A stretch of 64,000 bases of DNA from Streptomyces lateritius (GCF_014649715.1 NZ_BMTO01000003.1:155396-219395), one strand, 5' to 3'. Positions 7,508 through 16,890 are shown, numbered from the stretch's first letter. Translations and numbers: made by a program. The notes: generated by a model not told the origin, from the letters alone.

Positions 7508-10405
7508 ATGACCGGCCAGGAATACGCTGATCAACCGGACCGGGACCGGGAGGCCGTCGGTCTGGCCGCCTCCGGGTTCGATACGGTCGAGGAACTCGAC
7601 CTCGACGCTCTCTCGGACCCGGACATGACCCAGCGGGTCGTGACCCTGCTGCGGCGCGAGGACATGCTCGTGCTCGAGTTCCGCTTCTCGGGCATCATTC
7701 GGCTCGGGAACGGTGCGGGGCAGCGGCTGACGACGGCGAGCCCCACGCAGCCGGGCTCCCTCCTCATCCGCGTTCCCCCGCAGGCCATGCTGGAAGAGGC
7801 CACCACGCTGGGGGGCGCCTCCACCGGCGTGAAGAAGGCGTGGCTGTCCGACATCAGTCAGATCGAGCTGCGCGTGCCGGCCGGGTCGTCGATCCCGTTC
7901 AGCGCCGCCGGGCTGCTGGGCTGGACCGGACTGTCGACGGCCTCGGCGCACCTGGAGTGTGTGTGGGGGCTGCCCCTCGCGCCGGTGGAGGCGAACCGGG
8001 TCGTCTGGCTGCACAGTACGGAGCCGGTGACCGGGCCGACGGGAGCGACGGGGATCTGGCACACGCGACTGGCTCTTCCGCCGAATCCAGGCCCGCTCGC
8101 GGCTCCGTCGCGGCTGCCCGTGCCGGTCAAGTCGGCCGGAGAGATTTCGTCCGCCGAAGAGTTCACCAGTTCCCTGTCGGCGACGGCGCGACGTCAGATC
8201 GCCGCCGCCATGGACCGGCGCCCCGTCCTGGCCAGGGACACGGCGTTCAGCGCGCTCGGCGCGACCGTCGACCTCACGGGCAACTGGATGGGCGTGCCCG
8301 GCGTGGGGGTGGTCCTGTACCGGCACAGGTCCGTCATCGGCCGTGACATCACGGTCAACGTGGTGCAGCGCGGCTACCTGTGGCCCTTCGGCATCCCGGT
8401 GCACATCGCGACGCAGACCGAACGGCGGCTCGACCACGGCCTGGTGCGGACGAGCATCCTGACCGTGATGCTGCCCGAGGTCACGTACGACGGTGTCGCC
8501 GCACTGCCGAACGGGGGACGGGCGTTTCCCTTCGAGCGGGTCCGACTGGACGGTCCACTGGCCGTCGACGTCAGCGACAAGACCGACAAGCTGACGCCGA
8601 ACGTCGGGTTCTGGGTGCGCGGGCCGGGCGCGGCCGACGGGCGATTGCGGTTCGCCCTGACCGCCATGGACAAGCGCCGTCACGCGGTCTCGTTCACCGC
8701 GCCGCTCGTGTTCATCGAGGGCGACCGCGCACACGGGAACCTCGGCCAGGCCGTCGAGGAGTTCAACAAGCAGGCCAAGGACATCGCGCTGCCCGCCTCC
8801 GGACGCCTTGAGCTGGCTCCGGCGACCGGCGCGGACCAGGAGTCGACCACCGTGGAGGTGGCGGCGCTGCGCATCGGCGCGGAGGCGTCGAGCGCCTCCC
8901 AGCCGGACCTGGAGGCGGCCGGTCGCCTCGGTGCCCTGCCCAGACTCATCGGCGTCGAGGCGCGGCTGCCCGCCCTGGACGCCCTCGCCTCGCGCTCGGC
9001 GGCAGCCCCGGGGGCCTCGGACGCCGACGGTGCCCGAGCGACCGCCCGTATGCTGCGGCTCGACGAGAAATACGTGAAGCAGGGCCTGGCCGCCACCCAC
9101 CAGGTCTACGCTCGCCTGGACCCCCCCGTGGGCTTCGCGCCGCCCGCGACGAGCTCCGGCGGTCTCGCGAAGCTCGACCTCCCGGTCTCCGGTCTGTCGA
9201 GCGCGGCGGGCCTGGTCGGCGGGGACCTCGAAAAGTTCAAGTCGGGGACGTTCGATCCGCGGAGCTTCTTCACCCGCCCGCCCTTGAAAGGCGGATTCCC
9301 GACTCGGCTCCTCGGTGTCATCGACCTGACCGCACTCGTCGAGTCGGTGCCGAACATGGGCACGGGAGACGGTGAGAAGGTGCCGCGTATGGTGACCGAG
9401 GTCAAGCACCCTCCAGGCAGGCCCCCGGAGGAGGTTCGGACCACGCTCACCTGGCGTCCCGACGTGAAGACCACCACCTCCGGCTCGCTCACGACGACCG
9501 CCGACACGACCCTCGACATCCGTAGCACCACGGTGCTGCGCCTCGACGGAACCGCACCCCGCTCCGAAGTGCGCGGCGAACTCCACTCCTTCGACCTGAC
9601 GTTCGCCGAGGTGCTGAAGATCCACGTCAAGAGCCTCGCCTTCACCAGCAAACCGGGAACCACGCCGACCCTCGACGTCAAGGTCGGGCAGGTGAGGTTC
9701 GACGGCAGCCTCCGATTCCTCGACCGACTGCGGGAGTACCTGCCGTCGCCGGCGAACGGGCCACGGATCGCCGTCGACTCCACCGGGATCGCGGTCGGCT
9801 ACGGTCTGGCTATACCCGGCGTGGGCGTCGGTGTCTTCATGCTCCAGAACCTCGCCCTGTCCACCGAGGTCGTGCTGCCGTTCAACGGCTCCGCGGTGCG
9901 CGCCTCCTTCGCTGTGTCCTCGCGGGAGCACCCCTTCCTGCTCACGGTCTCCCTCTTCGGCGGCGGCGGATTCCTGAAGCTCACCGTCGAGACCGGTGAG
10001 GTCGTCGCACTCGAAGGCCAAGTGGAGTTCGGCGCCGCGGCCTCCCTCAACGTCGGCGTGGCCAGCGGCTCGGTGTGCGTGACGGCGGGCGTCTACATCA
10101 AGCTCAAGGACAAGAAGTCCGCCGTCACGGGCTTCTTCCGGGCCGTGGGCGAGCTCGACATCCTCGGCATCGTCAACATCTCCGTCGAGTTCTATCTCGG
10201 GCTGACGTACGAGTCTCCCAAAACGCTCCGCGGGACGGCCACGGTGACCGTCCGGGTGCGGGTCGCCTTCTTCTCCAAGTCGGTGTCGATGTCGCTGGAG
10301 CGATCCTTCAGCGGCGGTGACGATCCGGACTTCGCCAAGGCGTTCCCGACCGCGCGACCCTGGCAGGAAAGGTGCGCCGCCTTCGCGGCGATGGTGGACG
10401 CATGA
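7508..10405 (+). CDS. Large beta-rich protein of unknown function (965 aa)
   Basis: I do not recognise a characterised family. The protein has no signal peptide or hydrophobic anchor. The first 430 residues are mixed. The C-terminal 350 residues are regular amphipathic beta strands with Gly-rich turns (FGGGGFLKLTVETGEVVAL near 815-833), a style resembling the DUF6603 protein encoded across the first SARP. It ends in SFSGGDDPDFA and a short helical tail. An AAGGAAG ribosome site precedes the ATG. The stop codon overlaps the next start as ATGA, so the two giant proteins are translationally coupled and probably made in fixed proportion. A structural or complex-forming role is inferred only from this architecture. 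Confidence 0.65.
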   Translation: MTGQEYADQPDRDREAVGLAASGFDTVEELDLDALSDPDMTQRVVTLLRREDMLVLEFRFSGIIRLGNGAGQRLTTASPTQPGSLLIRVPPQAMLEEATTLGGASTGVKKAWLSDISQIELRVPAGSSIPFSAAGLLGWTGLSTASAHLECVWGLPLAPVEANRVVWLHSTEPVTGPTGATGIWHTRLALPPNPGPLAAPSRLPVPVKSAGEISSAEEFTSSLSATARRQIAAAMDRRPVLARDTAFSALGATVDLTGNWMGVPGVGVVLYRHRSVIGRDITVNVVQRGYLWPFGIPVHIATQTERRLDHGLVRTSILTVMLPEVTYDGVAALPNGGRAFPFERVRLDGPLAVDVSDKTDKLTPNVGFWVRGPGAADGRLRFALTAMDKRRHAVSFTAPLVFIEGDRAHGNLGQAVEEFNKQAKDIALPASGRLELAPATGADQESTTVEVAALRIGAEASSASQPDLEAAGRLGALPRLIGVEARLPALDALASRSAAAPGASDADGARATARMLRLDEKYVKQGLAATHQVYARLDPPVGFAPPATSSGGLAKLDLPVSGLSSAAGLVGGDLEKFKSGTFDPRSFFTRPPLKGGFPTRLLGVIDLTALVESVPNMGTGDGEKVPRMVTEVKHPPGRPPEEVRTTLTWRPDVKTTTSGSLTTTADTTLDIRSTTVLRLDGTAPRSEVRGELHSFDLTFAEVLKIHVKSLAFTSKPGTTPTLDVKVGQVRFDGSLRFLDRLREYLPSPANGPRIAVDSTGIAVGYGLAIPGVGVGVFMLQNLALSTEVVLPFNGSAVRASFAVSSREHPFLLTVSLFGGGGFLKLTVETGEVVALEGQVEFGAAASLNVGVASGSVCVTAGVYIKLKDKKSAVTGFFRAVGELDILGIVNISVEFYLGLTYESPKTLRGTATVTVRVRVAFFSKSVSMSLERSFSGGDDPDFAKAFPTARPWQERCAAFAAMVDA

Positions 10406-13400
10406 CCTCCGACGTGACGGTGGTATGGACGCTGCTCCCGGACCCGGCGGCGCCGCGGGCCGACGACGGAACCGCCCGTCTGTCCCTGGTGTTCGGGTTC
10501 CAGCTCACCCGCACCGCGGCCGACAGGGCGGACACCGAGGCCCTCACCCTCAAGGACTTCCCGCGGATCCGCACCTGGCCCGATCTCGCCTTCACCCTGG
10601 ACGTCACCTTCCGCGAGGAGGCGACCGGGAAGACGACGTCGCGCACGGGCGTCGTCGAGCCGATTCCCCGGCCCGCGCTCTGGGGCGCGCTGTTCCCGTC
10701 GTCCACCCCGGTCACGCCGTACCTCTTCGACGAGGCCGTGACCACCGACCCGGTCCAGTCCTACCCCGTCCAGGCGGTGTCCGGTTCGCTGCGCGAGGAG
10801 TACGGGCGCCTGTTCACCGCCGTGGACGGCTTCACCGCCGTGGACGGCGTCCCCGGCGCGCCGGCGCCCGTGGATCCCGGCTCGCGGCCGGTACGGCGCG
10901 AGGACTGGCAGGCCGTCGACGCGCTCGTACGGACCGTCGGCGCACAGGACGGCGGCAGGGCCGCACGCTCCGCGGACGCCGACCCCTTCGCCTCGCTGCT
11001 GCGGCACGGGGTGCTGGCCGACGAAGCCCGAGAGGACCCCCTCGGCTGGCTGCGGGTCGCCGACTTCCACGAGCCGTTCGCGGCTCCGCTCGCACTGGGC
11101 GGAACGGCGGCCCCGTCCGGTGTCGTGCCCCCGGACCGTGACTTTCACGGCATTCTCGCGGCACTCGCCGAACATCCCGGCCTGATGTCCCTGATCGGTC
11201 TGATACGGCGGGTGAAGGTCCCGCTCCCAGAGGAACTCGACGGCGCGGTGGCCATCCAGGCCCACCCGGAGACCCTCACGCTCCTGCACAACGACCTCCC
11301 GTTCACCCGGTGCGTCATCCGCGGGGGCCGGCTGTTCCTCGCGGGCCGGGACGGTACGCAGGCCGCCCTGCACCTTCCGCTCGACGATGCCGACAGGTAC
11401 GCGGCGCACACGGTCGACGTCGACGCGGCAGCCCTCGCGCTCCGGTCGTACGGCGACATGCTCGCCGGTCTCCCCCGGACCGAGCAGCCACCGGTGCTGC
11501 TCGCGCCGGCGCTGCGCTCCGACGGCATCTTCGTCGCCGAGAAGAACCGTCAGGTCGCCTTCCGTACGGTCCTGAAGGAATCCAAGGCCCTGAACGACGA
11601 CCTTCACACGGCCACCGAGCCGGGCAAGGCCATCACCCTGCACGCGGGCAGGGTGCTTCAGGGGTACCGGGTGGACGTGTTCGATGAGAAGTCGGGCCGG
11701 TGGTACCCGCTGTGCCGGCGCACGGGCCACTACACCGTGCGGGGAGTCGCGGAGCAGGTGCCCGTCGACGACGAGGGTTCGGTGGCCGACGCCCTCACCC
11801 GGGGCAAGGACGCTCAGGACAACCGCGTCTCGCGCCTGCACCAGTCGCTGTTCCGCTGGAACGGCTGGAGCCTGGTCGCGGAACCCCCGGGCAAGATGCT
11901 GGACGTGTCGGAACAGCTCACCGACCCGGGTCCCGCGACCGACGCCGGCCTGCCGTTCTCGTCGACGCTGCGGCCGGCCGACGGCACGCTGCCGTCGCTG
12001 CGGTACGGCCGCTCCTACCGCTTCCGGGCGCGCCTCGTCGACCTCGCAGGCCGCAGTCTGCCCTTCACCGACCGGCCGACGGCCGGCGAGCCGGCGACCG
12101 CGCCGCTCCTCTACACACGCTACGAACCCGTCCCCGCTCCCGTGCTCGTGCCCCGGCGTCCCGTGGCGCCCGGCGAGTCGCTCACGGTGCTGGTCGTACG
12201 GACGGACAACAAGGACCCGGCCGCGCCCGTCCTCGGCGCCACGTGTGAACGGCATCTGCTGGCGCCGAAGGCCGCCGTGCAGATGCTGGAACGGCATGGC
12301 GTGCTCGACGTGGTGGGGCAGCACCGGCTGGACCCCGCCGTCCACGCGCTGCTCAGCCGGCTGGACGGCGGTGTCGTGACGGGACCCAGGGACCCGGGTG
12401 CCGGGGGCGCCCCGTACGCCGACGTCGATGCCATGAGCCTGCCGTGGCTGCCCGACCCGCTGTCCCGAGGTGTCGCGCTCGTGGGGCTGCCGCAGACCTC
12501 GGAGCTCCTGGCCGCGTGGCCGCACGGCAACGGCTGGCACGAGCGGCTGCCGGTGCGGTTCGTCGTGGCCCCGGGCGGTTCCGGCGCCACCCCGGCACCG
12601 GTCTTCAACCCCGCGGGGCGGCTGATCCGGGTGACGCTGCCGCCCGCCGCGGACGTCACGTCGCGGCTGAGCAGCATGCTGACACGCGGAGACGAGGAGC
12701 TGCTCGGCCTGTGGCACTGGTTCGCCGAGGGGGAGGGCCGGTCGGCCGAGGAGCTCGACGACGCCCGTGCCCAAGCCGTCGCGGGACACGTCGCACAGCT
12801 CACGCCGACGACGACGTTGCGGCTCATCCACGCGGTGCGCTGCCCCGTCGATCCCCCGGCGTTCGGCCGGCCGAGCGTCGAGCGCGGGCCGAAGGAGACC
12901 GCGTACGTCCTGGACGACCCGGCCCTGACCGTCCACGGTCCCTCGACCCTCTCGGTACACGTCGAGGCGATGTGGAACGAGATCGCCGACGACCCGGCGC
13001 AGAGCACGCCCTCCTACTCCGTCGGCCGTGCCGTCCTGCACCAGGGCGAGGACGGAATCCGTTCGGCGGCCGACGGGCCCGGGAGCGCCGCTCCCGTCGC
13101 CGTCAGCCCGTTCCGCTCGCGCCACGACGTGCACGACACCCGGCATCGTGCCGTGCGGTTCACCCCCGTCGGCACCTCGTCCTTCATCCCCTACTTCACC
13201 GACCGCCGCACGATCCGGCTCACCGCGCTCAACGAGGCACAGGTGGCGGCCTCCTTCGTCCCGGGCACGGTGGTCGTCCGGGCCGCCGTCGACCCCGTGA
13301 CGGCCGCGGGGACACCCGCCGAGCCCGGCCGCGCCTACACCCTTGACCAGGACTACACCGTGAACCACGAGGCCGGCCGCGTCGCCCGCAAGGCGGGCGG

Positions 13401-14388
13401 TGCGATCGCCGACGGAGCCGATGTCGAGGTCTCGTTCGTCGTGCCGCCGGTCACGCGCGCCGGTTCACCGGTCACCCTGCACGTCCCGGCGACCGTCCGG
13501 CCGCCCGCGCCGGCGGTCCACTCCGTGGTGCCCGCCTTCCAGTGGAAGGACGAGTCGAGCGGCGGAACGCGGGCGAGCGTCCGGCAGGGCGGCGTCGTGC
13601 GGGTCTACCTACAGCGCCCCTGGTACGTGTCCGGTGAGGGCGAACTGCTCGCCGTACGAGTCCTCGGGCAGAACGCCCAGCCGGACGCGGCGTCCCAGCA
13701 GTGGGCCACCATGTGGGGGCGTGACCCCGTCCGCCAGGCGGGCGAAGCGCCGCCGATCGGCTTCCCGCGCCCCTCCGATCTGCTCGACGCCGTGGACGTG
13801 CAGATGTCAGCCGGACACGCCATGGGGTATCCGGTCGCCTACGACGAGCAGCGGCAACTCTGGTACGCGGACGTCCGGTTCAAGGCCCAGCGCGTCTACC
13901 AGCCGTTCGTGCGGCTCTGCGTCGCACGCCTCCAGCCGGACGCGCTGCGCACCCCGGAGGACCTGCGGCTGTCACCAGGGGTGGACGCCGGGTTCGTTCA
14001 GATCCCCGTCCACCGGCGGGCGTCGGTCACGCTGTCCGCCGGCGGTACGGAGGCCTCGGTGACGGTGACCGGTCCGCTGCCGCCGACGGCTCCGGGAAAC
14101 TTCAGGACCACGATCATCGTCGGCAGGCAGCTGCTCGGCAGCACGTCGGTCGACGACCCGGCCCAGTGGCGGACCGTGGGGACGCCCGGGACGACTTTCC
14201 CGACGGGGGTCGCCCTGCCCCTCGTGGAGGTGACGGGCCCGCTGGCGCGGTGGACGGGCACGGTACCGCTGGCGTCGGCCTCGCCCGGGCCGGGACGCCA
14301 GCGGTTGCTGGTCATGGAAGTCGACGAGGTCGAGAGTCCGCGTGGGTTGTCCCGCCGTATCTCGTACCTCGACACCTTCACGATCTGA
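10402..14388 (+). CDS. Very large multidomain beta-rich protein (1328 aa)
   Basis: It starts at the ATG inside the ATGA overlap with the preceding gene; an upstream in-frame start at 10372 lies within that gene and is less likely. There is no signal peptide and no transmembrane segment. Segments such as YGRSYRFRARLVDLAGRSLP near residue 535 look like immunoglobulin/fibronectin-type beta sandwiches, and the C-terminal 350 residues are again strand-rich with basic and aromatic turns. No catalytic signature is visible and I cannot name the family. The stop abuts the convergent Cys-rich gene, with a single base between the two stop codons, so transcripts from the two sides must terminate within or past each other. 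Confidence 0.65.
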   Translation: MTSDVTVVWTLLPDPAAPRADDGTARLSLVFGFQLTRTAADRADTEALTLKDFPRIRTWPDLAFTLDVTFREEATGKTTSRTGVVEPIPRPALWGALFPSSTPVTPYLFDEAVTTDPVQSYPVQAVSGSLREEYGRLFTAVDGFTAVDGVPGAPAPVDPGSRPVRREDWQAVDALVRTVGAQDGGRAARSADADPFASLLRHGVLADEAREDPLGWLRVADFHEPFAAPLALGGTAAPSGVVPPDRDFHGILAALAEHPGLMSLIGLIRRVKVPLPEELDGAVAIQAHPETLTLLHNDLPFTRCVIRGGRLFLAGRDGTQAALHLPLDDADRYAAHTVDVDAAALALRSYGDMLAGLPRTEQPPVLLAPALRSDGIFVAEKNRQVAFRTVLKESKALNDDLHTATEPGKAITLHAGRVLQGYRVDVFDEKSGRWYPLCRRTGHYTVRGVAEQVPVDDEGSVADALTRGKDAQDNRVSRLHQSLFRWNGWSLVAEPPGKMLDVSEQLTDPGPATDAGLPFSSTLRPADGTLPSLRYGRSYRFRARLVDLAGRSLPFTDRPTAGEPATAPLLYTRYEPVPAPVLVPRRPVAPGESLTVLVVRTDNKDPAAPVLGATCERHLLAPKAAVQMLERHGVLDVVGQHRLDPAVHALLSRLDGGVVTGPRDPGAGGAPYADVDAMSLPWLPDPLSRGVALVGLPQTSELLAAWPHGNGWHERLPVRFVVAPGGSGATPAPVFNPAGRLIRVTLPPAADVTSRLSSMLTRGDEELLGLWHWFAEGEGRSAEELDDARAQAVAGHVAQLTPTTTLRLIHAVRCPVDPPAFGRPSVERGPKETAYVLDDPALTVHGPSTLSVHVEAMWNEIADDPAQSTPSYSVGRAVLHQGEDGIRSAADGPGSAAPVAVSPFRSRHDVHDTRHRAVRFTPVGTSSFIPYFTDRRTIRLTALNEAQVAASFVPGTVVVRAAVDPVTAAGTPAEPGRAYTLDQDYTVNHEAGRVARKAGGAIADGADVEVSFVVPPVTRAGSPVTLHVPATVRPPAPAVHSVVPAFQWKDESSGGTRASVRQGGVVRVYLQRPWYVSGEGELLAVRVLGQNAQPDAASQQWATMWGRDPVRQAGEAPPIGFPRPSDLLDAVDVQMSAGHAMGYPVAYDEQRQLWYADVRFKAQRVYQPFVRLCVARLQPDALRTPEDLRLSPGVDAGFVQIPVHRRASVTLSAGGTEASVTVTGPLPPTAPGNFRTTIIVGRQLLGSTSVDDPAQWRTVGTPGTTFPTGVALPLVEVTGPLARWTGTVPLASASPGPGRQRLLVMEVDEVESPRGLSRRISYLDTFTI

Positions 14389-14389
14389 A

Positions 14390-14716
14390 TCACTGCCTGC
14401 AGAATTCTCCGGTCGACACCCACTCGGTCTTCTCGGGGGAGTCGTCGCGGCTCGACTCCCAATCGTGGTAGCAGTCGGCCCTGATCTCGACGACGCCCTT
14501 CTCGCACCGCTGGAACCTGTTGCAGCACGGCACGAAGTAGCACGTGTTGAGACACTCCTCGCTGCACCGCTTGCACCGCGCACTGTTCCTGTGGGGGGGC
14601 TTGCACTCCTCCTTACAGAGGTGGTCGCATTCGAAGGGGCAGGCCAGTTCCTGCCAGAAATTGGGTAGTGCGCCGGCGCATTCGGGCGCGGTATCGGCGA
14701 ATCCCAGAAAGCCCAT
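14390..14716 (-). CDS. Small cysteine-rich protein (14 Cys in 108 aa)
   Basis: Starts at an ATG preceded by GAAGGAG. After 20 ordinary residues it becomes dense in cysteine: ACPFECDHLCKEECKPPH, ARCKRCSEEC and CYFVPCCNRFQRC at about residues 31-85, ending in a lone Cys near the terminus. The CxxxC/CxxC pairs could bind zinc or an iron-sulfur cluster, or form disulfides if exported, though no signal peptide is visible. It is the last gene of the four-gene unit running 16,707 to 14,390 and lies 28 nt after the PatG-like gene. A peptide or protein substrate for the neighbouring enzymes is an attractive but untested idea. It resembles no family I can name. Confidence 0.6.
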   Translation of the reverse strand: MGFLGFADTAPECAGALPNFWQELACPFECDHLCKEECKPPHRNSARCKRCSEECLNTCYFVPCCNRFQRCEKGVVEIRADCYHDWESSRDDSPEKTEWVSTGEFCRQ

Positions 14717-14744
14717 GGCGCTTCTCCTTCTTCCGGGCACGAGG

Positions 14745-15626
14745 TCAGCGGTGGTCGTAGTAGTCGGAGATGCCGTGCCTGTGGAACGGATACTCGTCCG
14801 TGACATCGACCGGCACGAACTTCTTCTCCGTGACGTCGGTGCTCCGGCTGGTGTACGAGAACACGACGTCCACGACCCGGCGCGCACCGTCGACGCTGGA
14901 CGGGCGGACGTCGATGGAGGACAGGGAGTAGCCGTCCATCGACCGTTCGAAGGTGGTCTGGTAGATGGCGGAGTAGCGGACCAGCAGATAGGTCAGGGCA
15001 CGCTGGCCGTCGGTGGCGCCCGTGTTGCCGGACGCCCGGAGAACCGTCCTGAGCAGGTCCTCCGCCGCGCGGTCGAAGGTCTCTCCCGCCATCCTCTCGG
15101 GCTTCTCGATGGCGTCGAGGAGGTCGGTGACGGCGAAGGAGTACACCTGGTCCACCGACACCGTGGGCAAGGACAGACCCACGCAGGGCCCCGGATCCGC
15201 GAGTGGGTCGCGCACCCCGATGACACAGTCGAGGGCGGTCACCTGCTGGTCGGGGCGTATGGCCTCGGCCAGCAGACCGTAGTCGGCGGGATCGCGCGGT
15301 ACAAGGAGGTAGGCTTCCACGCCCTGGACGGTGAACACGTAGCACACCTGCCGTGCCAGATAGCGGTTCTCCGGCAGGTTCAGAACCGTGCTCAAAGCCT
15401 GTCGGTCCGTGAGACCCGCCGTGTCGGCGCGGCTGATGCTCTGGGCGAGCTCCTTCTCCACGCCCTGGTTCGGGAAGTGGAGTTCGATCTGACCGAGTGC
15501 GTAGACGTACGACCGTGGCGACGCCGCGCGGGAGTGGTGCGCCTCGCAGGTCCGGCACGTTCCTGCCGTCGCGGTCTCGCCGGGGGCGGTGTGCGCCGAT
15601 TCGTCTCTGACGTCTTCTACGCTCAT
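14745..15626 (-). CDS. PatG C-terminal-domain protein (stand-alone)
   Basis: A 293-residue protein. From about residue 38 (YVYALGQIELHFPN) to the end it matches the C-terminal domain of the cyanobactin maturation protease PatG. Landmarks are RYLARQVCYVFTVQGVEAYL, LVPRDPADYGLL, GATDGQRALTYLLVRY and VVFSYTSRSTDVTEKKFV. The subtilisin protease/macrocyclase domain of true PatG is absent, and no PatA, PatD or YcaO-like gene is in the window. The function of this domain is not established even in cyanobactin systems. The ATG has AAGGAG upstream and overlaps the stop of the small CGGC gene as ATGA. An N-terminal CRTCEAHH motif adds a further Cys pair. Confidence 0.8.
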   Translation of the reverse strand: MSVEDVRDESAHTAPGETATAGTCRTCEAHHSRAASPRSYVYALGQIELHFPNQGVEKELAQSISRADTAGLTDRQALSTVLNLPENRYLARQVCYVFTVQGVEAYLLVPRDPADYGLLAEAIRPDQQVTALDCVIGVRDPLADPGPCVGLSLPTVSVDQVYSFAVTDLLDAIEKPERMAGETFDRAAEDLLRTVLRASGNTGATDGQRALTYLLVRYSAIYQTTFERSMDGYSLSSIDVRPSSVDGARRVVDVVFSYTSRSTDVTEKKFVPVDVTDEYPFHRHGISDYYDHR

Positions 15627-15820
15627 GAGGACTCCTTGTCGCGGTGCCACGGCGAGAACGTGAGCCATCGGTTCATCCTGCGGGCGCGTTCCGTGCAGCC
15701 ACCGCACGGCCTGATGCCGAGCGACTGCGTCGCGTGCTTGACGGCATCACCGAGCCCGACGTCGTCGTCCTTCACGAAGCCGGGGAGGCGCACGCGGTGC
15801 GCCGGGTGCCGTTCCTTCAC
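15623..15820 (-). CDS. CGGC-motif mini-protein (65 aa)
   Basis: A short ORF linked to both neighbours by 4-nt overlaps: its GTG overlaps the NlpC/P60-like stop as GTGA and its TGA overlaps the PatG-like start as ATGA. The C-terminal half contains GLGDAVKHATQSLGIRPCGG followed by C-T-E-R-A-R-R-M-N-R-W. I recognise this as a recurring short motif in bacterial mini-proteins (small helix, CGGC, Arg-rich helix ending in NRW), but no function is known to me. CGGC could be redox-active or bind metal. The coupling on both sides suggests it works with the flanking gene products. Confidence 0.6.
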   Translation of the reverse strand: MKERHPAHRVRLPGFVKDDDVGLGDAVKHATQSLGIRPCGGCTERARRMNRWLTFSPWHRDKESS

Positions 15821-16707
15821 CACTGGTACATGTACTGGCGCCACGTGCCGTGCCAGCCCGTGCCGTAGTACGTCCACGAGTCGGAGTCGAAGAGCGCCAC
15901 GTGACCGCCCCAGTACACGTTCTCGTCGAGCTGGAAGACAGCCCACCATCCTGTGTACGGCGTCGGCGTGTAGCTCGTGCGAACCGCCTTCGACGCGAAC
16001 CATGACCACATGTCCCGTGCTCTGATGGGCCGGCGGGCATTGGTGTAGCAACGGGCATTGATGTGCGGGTTGGGAGAGGAGAGCTCCGTGTACCCGGCGC
16101 GGATGAACGCGTCCGAGAGGAAGTGGGCGCAGTTGTTCGCGAAGACGTCGCCGGCGATGCAGCTGTTCGTCCAGTAGCTTCCGACGGTGGAGAGGGGCGG
16201 GGCGAGCACCCGGGGCTGGGCCTCCTGTGCCTGTCCTGCCTGTGCCTGTCCCGTGCCCGCTGCCGCGTAGCGCGGCGCGCCCGGCATGTCCACGGCCGGT
16301 GGAGGAGCCGTGTGCTCCATCGCTTCGGCGTTCCCGAGCCCGCCCAGCCCGCTTGCCGGCCTCGGCTCTCCCGGCACTCGGGGGCTCGTCGGCGGGGCTA
16401 TGTCCTCCATGGCGACCATGAAGCCGGCCTGCGGTTCACCGGTGCGCAGCCGGCCCAGGCGGAATGCGGTGGCTCCCTCCCGCACGTACACCCTGATCCG
16501 GTCCGCGCCGATCGTCTCCCGGTCCATGATGTCGGACTTGGCGAAGGAATATACGCAGTCGCCGGATTCGACGATCAGGATGTTGCCCGGAATGTTTCCG
16601 TCATCGCGGCTATAGCCTTCGAAGGGGACGGTGGAGTCACGTTTCGACGCCCGCTCCATGAGCGAACTGAGGTCGTTCTGTTGACTTTTCATGATGTTGT
16701 CGGCCAT
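15817..16707 (-). CDS. NlpC/P60-like papain-fold protein
   Basis: A 296-residue protein whose C-terminal 110 residues have the order expected of NlpC/P60 or related papain-like amidases. The likely nucleophile is Cys193 in NNCAHFLSDAFIRAGY, and the likely base is His269 in GGHVALFDS, followed by aromatic strands. The N-terminal 110 residues form an unrecognised domain, and residues 110-180 are a Pro/Ala/Gln linker. There is no signal peptide, so a cytoplasmic or non-classical role is possible. The start chosen is the ATG with GGAGG 7 nt upstream; longer in-frame starts lack a ribosome site. First gene of the four-gene minus-strand unit; its promoter must lie in the 183-nt divergent gap shared with the second SARP. 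Confidence 0.6.
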   Translation of the reverse strand: MADNIMKSQQNDLSSLMERASKRDSTVPFEGYSRDDGNIPGNILIVESGDCVYSFAKSDIMDRETIGADRIRVYVREGATAFRLGRLRTGEPQAGFMVAMEDIAPPTSPRVPGEPRPASGLGGLGNAEAMEHTAPPPAVDMPGAPRYAAAGTGQAQAGQAQEAQPRVLAPPLSTVGSYWTNSCIAGDVFANNCAHFLSDAFIRAGYTELSSPNPHINARCYTNARRPIRARDMWSWFASKAVRTSYTPTPYTGWWAVFQLDENVYWGGHVALFDSDSWTYYGTGWHGTWRQYMYQW

Positions 16708-16890
16708 TGCGTTCGCCTCCTGTGCGCGCGTGCGGCCGTCTGTATCCCCTCTTTCAGCGTGCACCCAGGAGCCCCGCTTGCGCCACCCGTGGAGGTGGTC
16801 CCAGCGCGCCAAATGTGGTTGCGAGACGTACTATTGAGGGCGACTGTGGCCTTCGAGGCCGCACACGCACGTATTCCGCGGGAGCCGCAG

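Noticed and set aside
7193..13368. Very long minus-strand open frames (942 and 1058 codons) opposite the giant-protein genes
   Set aside because: Composition is Arg/Gly/His-rich with no family resemblance, as expected for shadow frames in high-GC DNA; the plus-strand proteins have coherent strand patterns and ribosome sites.
14390..14716. Cys-rich protein as a lanthipeptide precursor
   Set aside because: No LanM/LanB/LanC homologue is present, and Ser/Thr are not patterned for ring formation; the CxxC/CxxxC pairs fit metal binding better.
14390..16707. A complete cyanobactin pathway
   Set aside because: Only the PatG C-terminal domain is present. No PatA-like protease, YcaO cyclodehydratase or precursor with recognition sequences was found.
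16063..16890. N-terminal extension of the second SARP
   Set aside because: The upstream frame is antisense to the NlpC-like gene and unrelated to SARPs; the ATG at 16,891 has a ribosome site and aligns with copy 1.
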